DNA of 7,716 nt, taken from Bacteroidota bacterium (lineage in GTDB: Bacteria > Bacteroidota > Bacteroidia > Flavobacteriales > Flavobacteriaceae). Below are positions 5,118 to 7,716 of this stretch, one piece after another (within the stretch, counting starts at the first letter, position 1; the number at the start of each line of letters is the position of its first letter). The stretch is from NCBI GenBank assembly GCA_024280815.1, contig JAJRPL010000134.1, forward strand, positions 1 through 7,716, given 5' to 3'. The notes below the pieces were generated by a model. It saw only the letters and a list, made by a program, of their open reading frames with translations. It did no database searches and was not told where the DNA came from. The position numbers were made by a program, and so were the translations under genes.

Positions 5118-6173
5118 TTACACATTATCAAAATCAATTGTAATTTTATCTGTAATAGGATGTGCTTGACAGGTTAAAATTAAACCATCTTTCACCTCAT
5201 CTTCTGACAAAATTGAATTCTGAACCATTGTAGCTTTTCCTTTTGTTACTTGTGCCAAACAAGAACTACAAATTCCTCCTTGACAAGAGTAAGGAGCGTC
5301 TAAACCTTCTTTTAAAGCTGCTTCTAAAATTGTCTTTTCTTTATCCATTACAAAGGTTTCCTCTTCATCATCTAAAATAACTGTAACTGTAGTTTCTCCG
5401 TCTAAACTTTCAATACTTTCTATTGCTTCTTCTGTTTTAGCTGAAAACAATTCGTAATGAATACTATCTTTAGAAAAACTTTTTTCCAACAAGTCAGATT
5501 GAATACTATTTATCATAGCTTCTGGTCCACAAAGAAAAAATTCATCAAAACTCAACTCCTTAAATCTATTATTTAAAATATAATTAAGAACTGAACTATC
5601 TATTCTTCCAAAAAGTGTACCATCTTCTTGATACTGACTATATACAAATTGAAGAAATAATTGATTCGGATAGGTAGTCTGTAAATTCTCAAGTTGCTTT
5701 TTAAACATAGTTTCGTTTGCAGATTTATTTCCATAAACCAATACAAACTTACTATTAGGTTCTGTTTCTAACATTGACTTTACCATTGACAAAACAGGAG
5801 TGATACCACTACCTGCCACAAAGGCTAAATATGTTTTTTTATGAGCTATATTCAAGTTCAAATTAAACCTCCCTTCTGGTACAGAAACCTCCAACACATC
5901 ACCTACTTTTAACTTGGTAGTTGCATACACAGAAAACAAACCTTTCTCAACAGCTTTTACCCCTATCCTTATTTCACCGCTATTTACTGAAGAGCAAATA
6001 GAATATGCACGTCTTAACTCTTCACCATTCAATTCTTTTTTAATGGTGATGTATTGACCTGGTATAAATTTAAATTTATCTTTTAATTCTTGTGGAATAG
6101 CAAAGACTATTGAAACTGAATTTTCTGTTTCTTTTTGAATTTCTTTTACAGATAGCTTGTGATATATTGACAT
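5118..6173 (-). CDS. PaaE-like ferredoxin--NAD(P)H oxidoreductase (FAD and plant-type 2Fe-2S)
   Basis: This is a soluble electron-transfer protein that should carry electrons from NAD(P)H through FAD to a 2Fe-2S cluster and then to a partner oxygenase or other acceptor. Its 351 residues hold three modules in order: an FAD-binding barrel with RAYS (55-58), an NAD(P)-binding fold with GSGITP (121-126) and CGPEAM (215-220), and a C-terminal plant-type ferredoxin domain with cluster cysteines 297, 302, 305 and 335 (C-x4-C-x2-C-x29-C). The order and length match PaaE of phenylacetyl-CoA epoxidase and related reductases. I chose ATG 6173 because family members start at this point (MSIYHKLSVKEI); an in-frame ATG at 6200 would add nine poorly matching residues. 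No paaA, paaB, paaC or paaD is visible, so the partner is unknown and I give no symbol. It is 74 bases after the TPM gene and 17 before the LysE-family gene. Confidence 0.9.
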   Translation of the reverse strand: MSIYHKLSVKEIQKETENSVSIVFAIPQELKDKFKFIPGQYITIKKELNGEELRRAYSICSSVNSGEIRIGVKAVEKGLFSVYATTKLKVGDVLEVSVPEGRFNLNLNIAHKKTYLAFVAGSGITPVLSMVKSMLETEPNSKFVLVYGNKSANETMFKKQLENLQTTYPNQLFLQFVYSQYQEDGTLFGRIDSSVLNYILNNRFKELSFDEFFLCGPEAMINSIQSDLLEKSFSKDSIHYELFSAKTEEAIESIESLDGETTVTVILDDEEETFVMDKEKTILEAALKEGLDAPYSCQGGICSSCLAQVTKGKATMVQNSILSEDEVKDGLILTCQAHPITDKITIDFDNV

Positions 6174-6231
6174 TATGAATAATTCTTGTATACCTACCAC
6201 ACTGTTTTTAGCAGGAAATTAATAGATTGGG

Positions 6232-6243
6232 TTTAAATTTAAA
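6232..6243. repeat. 12-bp AT palindrome upstream of the PaaE-like gene
   Basis: TTTAAATTTAAA is a perfect palindrome, 58 bases before the reductase start and 4 bases after the TPM stop in the direction of transcription. It may be a small operator, but such all-AT palindromes arise easily by chance here. Confidence 0.2.
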
Positions 6244-6247
6244 ATAA

Positions 6248-6685
6248 CTAGCTTAATGAAATTGAGTCGGGTAACTCATTTTTATCATGACTTTGATACG
6301 GAAAATATTGTTTTAATTTAACACCAGATTCTAGAATACCTTGTTTTAAACCTTCAGTATAATTTCCTTTTTTAAAATGATTGATTACATTTTTTTTTAT
6401 GCTGTTCCAAAAATCATCAGGTACTAAATCGTTAATCCCTTTATCTCCTATAATAGAAAATTTTTTATCATCAACTGCCACATAAAACAAAACCCCATTA
6501 TGGTTTTTTGTACGATCCATCTTTAAATAAAAAAAAACTTCTTTTGCTCTTTCTAACGTGTCTTTCTCTGTACTTTTTTCTAAATGTACTCTTATTTCAC
6601 CTGAAGTGTTTTTTTCAGCCAAACGAATAGTATCAACAATTTCTTGTTCTTGTGTAGCTGTTAAAAAATCTTCTACTTTTGACAT
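6248..6685 (-). CDS. Soluble TPM-domain protein (TPM_phosphatase/DUF477 family)
   Basis: The 145-residue protein is a single TPM domain, the fold also found in plant TLP18.3 (reported acid phosphatase) and in bacterial YgcG-type proteins; the bacterial function is not established. The hallmark is SGEIRVHLE (28-36), then NGVLFYVAVDDKKFSIIGDKGI (63-84, given in full here only as positions with the core motif FYVAVDD), followed by FWNSIKKNV and a final amphipathic helix. It has no signal peptide or membrane segment, so this is the cytoplasmic version. It lies downstream of lemA, as is common in Bacteroidota, where a second, membrane-attached TPM protein often follows; here the next gene is the PaaE-like reductase. 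The frame contains two 9-base homopolymers (6390-6398 and 6529-6537) without disruption. Confidence 0.85.
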   Translation of the reverse strand: MSKVEDFLTATQEQEIVDTIRLAEKNTSGEIRVHLEKSTEKDTLERAKEVFFYLKMDRTKNHNGVLFYVAVDDKKFSIIGDKGINDLVPDDFWNSIKKNVINHFKKGNYTEGLKQGILESGVKLKQYFPYQSHDKNELPDSISLS

Positions 6686-6698
6686 AATTATTTTGATT

Positions 6699-6760
6699 AA
6701 AGACCAAAATCAGGAGGCCGAAGATTAATATGTTTCTTCAAACTTTCATCTTCGGTCTTT
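6699..6760 (-). promoter_or_regulatory. Structured lemA-TPM spacer with a long bulged hairpin
   Basis: On the minus-strand transcript, AAAGACC plus GAAGAT (6760-6748) can pair with ATCTTC (6725-6720) and GGTCTTT (6705-6699), a 13-bp stem interrupted on one side by a 14-base bulge. Alternatively CCGAAGAT (6755-6748) pairs with ATCTTCGG (6725-6718) as an unbroken 8-bp stem. The two options compete for the same CC. The bulge contains CCTCCT (6717-6712), and the structure ends 13 bases before the TPM start. It fills most of the 85-base spacer, so it may adjust processing, termination or translation between lemA and the TPM gene. Confidence 0.4.
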
Positions 6761-6770
6761 TAGCTTTAAA

Positions 6771-7382
6771 TTACTCTTTTTTATCTCCGAATTTAAAATC
6801 AACATCTACAGCTTTTTCAGAACCAGCATCCGCTTTGTATCTTGACATTTCTTTAAAACCAAATAAACCCGCTAACAGTTTACCAGGAAATTTAGTCGTA
6901 TGTATATCATAGATATTAACTTTTTCATTGAATTTATTTCTAGCAATATTTATTCTGTTTTCAGTACCTTCTAATTGGCTTTGTAATTCTAAAAAATTTT
7001 GATTCGCTTTAAGTTCAGGGTAACGTTCTACCACTACCATCAACTTACTTAAAGCACCTGTTAATCCGCTTTGAGCTTGTTGAAATTTCGCCATATTTTC
7101 AGGTGTTAAATCACCTGCATTAATGGTTGTTTTAGTTGCCTCAGCTCTTGCTTTTATGACACTTTCTAATGTGCCTTTTTCAAAATCAGCAGCTCCTTGT
7201 ACCGTTTTAACCAAGTTACCTATCAAATCATTTCTACGTTGATAAGCACTTTCTACATTTGACCATTCTGTTTTTGCATTGGCTTCATAGGTTACTGCTG
7301 TATTGTTAAAACCTACAGCCCAGTTGTAAAATCCGAAAGCAATAACTGCAATAATAATTATAGGAATAAGTAATTTTTTCAT
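6771..7382 (-). CDS. lemA: LemA family protein
   Basis: LemA proteins are small membrane-anchored, helix-rich proteins of unclear function; the best-known naming is from Listeria. The 203-residue product has one N-terminal membrane segment (3-19), then a long helical domain. The family hallmark is at 119-157: ERYPELKANQNFLELQSQL followed by EGTENRI and ARNKFNEKVNIY. The C-terminus, with FPGKLLAGLFGF (165-176), is also typical. I chose ATG 7382 because it puts the membrane helix directly at the N-terminus (MKKLLIPI); the in-frame ATG at 7424 would add 14 hydrophilic residues and run back into the MerR gene. It begins 16 bases after the MerR-family stop and is followed by the TPM gene, a recurrent flavobacterial order. 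Most of the protein is expected outside the cytoplasmic membrane. Confidence 0.94.
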   Translation of the reverse strand: MKKLLIPIIIIAVIAFGFYNWAVGFNNTAVTYEANAKTEWSNVESAYQRRNDLIGNLVKTVQGAADFEKGTLESVIKARAEATKTTINAGDLTPENMAKFQQAQSGLTGALSKLMVVVERYPELKANQNFLELQSQLEGTENRINIARNKFNEKVNIYDIHTTKFPGKLLAGLFGFKEMSRYKADAGSEKAVDVDFKFGDKKE

Positions 7383-7398
7383 GATATTTTTTAGTTGA

Positions 7399-7716
7399 TT
7401 ATAATTGATTTTTAATTTTAACAAGTTCTCCTTTTATCGCTTCTAAACGAGAAATAATAGAGTGATTATTTTTTGTTTTTTCAGGATTTGATTTTAATTT
7501 TTTTCTTGCTCCTTCTAAAGTAAAACCTTTTTCTTTTACCAAATGATAAATCATTTGAAGGTTTTTAATATCTTTAGTAGTAAACATTCTATTGCCTTTG
7601 TTATTTTTCTTAGGCTTGATAACATCAAATTCTTTATCCCAAAAACGAATTAAAGAAGCATTTACATTAAATGCTTTGGCAACCTCGCCAATTCTATAGT
7701 ATCTTTTGTCTGGTAA
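7399..7716 (-). CDS. MerR-family transcriptional regulator (start just beyond the right edge)
   Basis: The 105 visible residues continue to the right edge with an open frame, beginning LPDKRYYRIGEVAKAF. Flavobacterial relatives usually start only a few residues before this, so nearly the whole protein is here. The first part (about 5-75) is a MerR-type winged helix-turn-helix: IGEVAKAFNVNASLIRFWDKEF, shown by the recognition-helix stretch ASLIRFW (20-26), then KNNKGNRMFTTKDI and LEGARKKL. It ends in a short coiled-coil-like tail (RLEAIKGELVKIKN) for dimerization, with no effector domain, so no inducer can be inferred. It lies directly upstream of lemA (16 bases), and regulation of its own cluster is a reasonable inference. 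Confidence 0.88.
   Translation of the reverse strand, partial: LPDKRYYRIGEVAKAFNVNASLIRFWDKEFDVIKPKKNNKGNRMFTTKDIKNLQMIYHLVKEKGFTLEGARKKLKSNPEKTKNNHSIISRLEAIKGELVKIKNQL

Noticed and set aside
6174..6200. Earlier start (ATG 6200) for the PaaE-like gene
   Set aside because: It adds nine residues unlike the family N-terminus; ATG 6173 fits better.
6390..6537. Two 9-base homopolymers in the TPM gene as phase-variation sites
   Set aside because: They encode ordinary Lys and Phe codons in an intact frame, and such runs are common in this AT-rich DNA.
6730..6912. 60-codon plus-strand frame overlapping the lemA end
   Set aside because: Antisense to the conserved LemA C-terminus and has no start context.
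7383..7424. Earlier start (ATG 7424) for lemA
   Set aside because: It overlaps the MerR gene and puts hydrophilic residues before the membrane helix.

Overview
This AT-rich window looks like chromosomal DNA from the Bacteroidota, most likely the family Flavobacteriaceae. The evidence is the protein families and their order, a clear Bacteroidota-type promoter (TTG, 22 bp, TATATTTG) ahead of rplU, the near absence of Shine-Dalgarno sites at gene starts, and a long L21 protein with a C-terminal helix-hairpin-helix extension of the kind I associate with this group. It reads as ordinary core chromosome. I see no insertion sequence, phage gene, CRISPR array, tRNA or rRNA.

Layout. (1) 1-272, minus strand: 5' part of a small heavy-metal-associated (HMA) domain protein with a lipoprotein-like N-terminus, running off the left edge. 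(2) 349-1218, plus strand: an EamA/DMT permease whose otherwise convincing reading frame carries a TAA at codon 5. The remaining uninterrupted frame can start only at TTG 433 and lacks the first membrane helix. (3) 1264-2426: promoter, leader with an isolated AAGGAGG, rplU (L21 fused to a helix-hairpin-helix domain), an intergenic stem-loop, rpmA (L27) and a strong intrinsic terminator. (4) 2508-4390: a flippase-type polysaccharide export protein starting at TTG, overlapping the dUTPase gene dut by ATGA. (5) 4423-7716, minus strand: a co-directional set of five genes, read from right to left as MerR-type regulator (start just off the right edge), LemA, a soluble TPM-domain protein, a PaaE-like flavin/2Fe-2S oxidoreductase and a LysE-family exporter. 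It converges on dut.

Function. rplU-rpmA is the standard pair of large-subunit ribosomal protein genes. The flippase gene (envelope glycan export) and dut (dUTP removal and dUMP supply) are unrelated in function but translationally coupled. MerR-LemA-TPM is a recurrent module of unknown function in flavobacteria. The PaaE-like reductase and LysE exporter follow it closely enough to share a transcript, but nothing in the sequence shows a shared pathway.

I found no clearly new multi-gene system. The points most worth checking are the nonsense codon in the EamA permease, the AAGGAGG in the rplU leader that is too far from the start codon to act normally, the L21-HHH fusion, the structured lemA-TPM spacer, and the reductase that sits without its usual PaaABC oxygenase partners.
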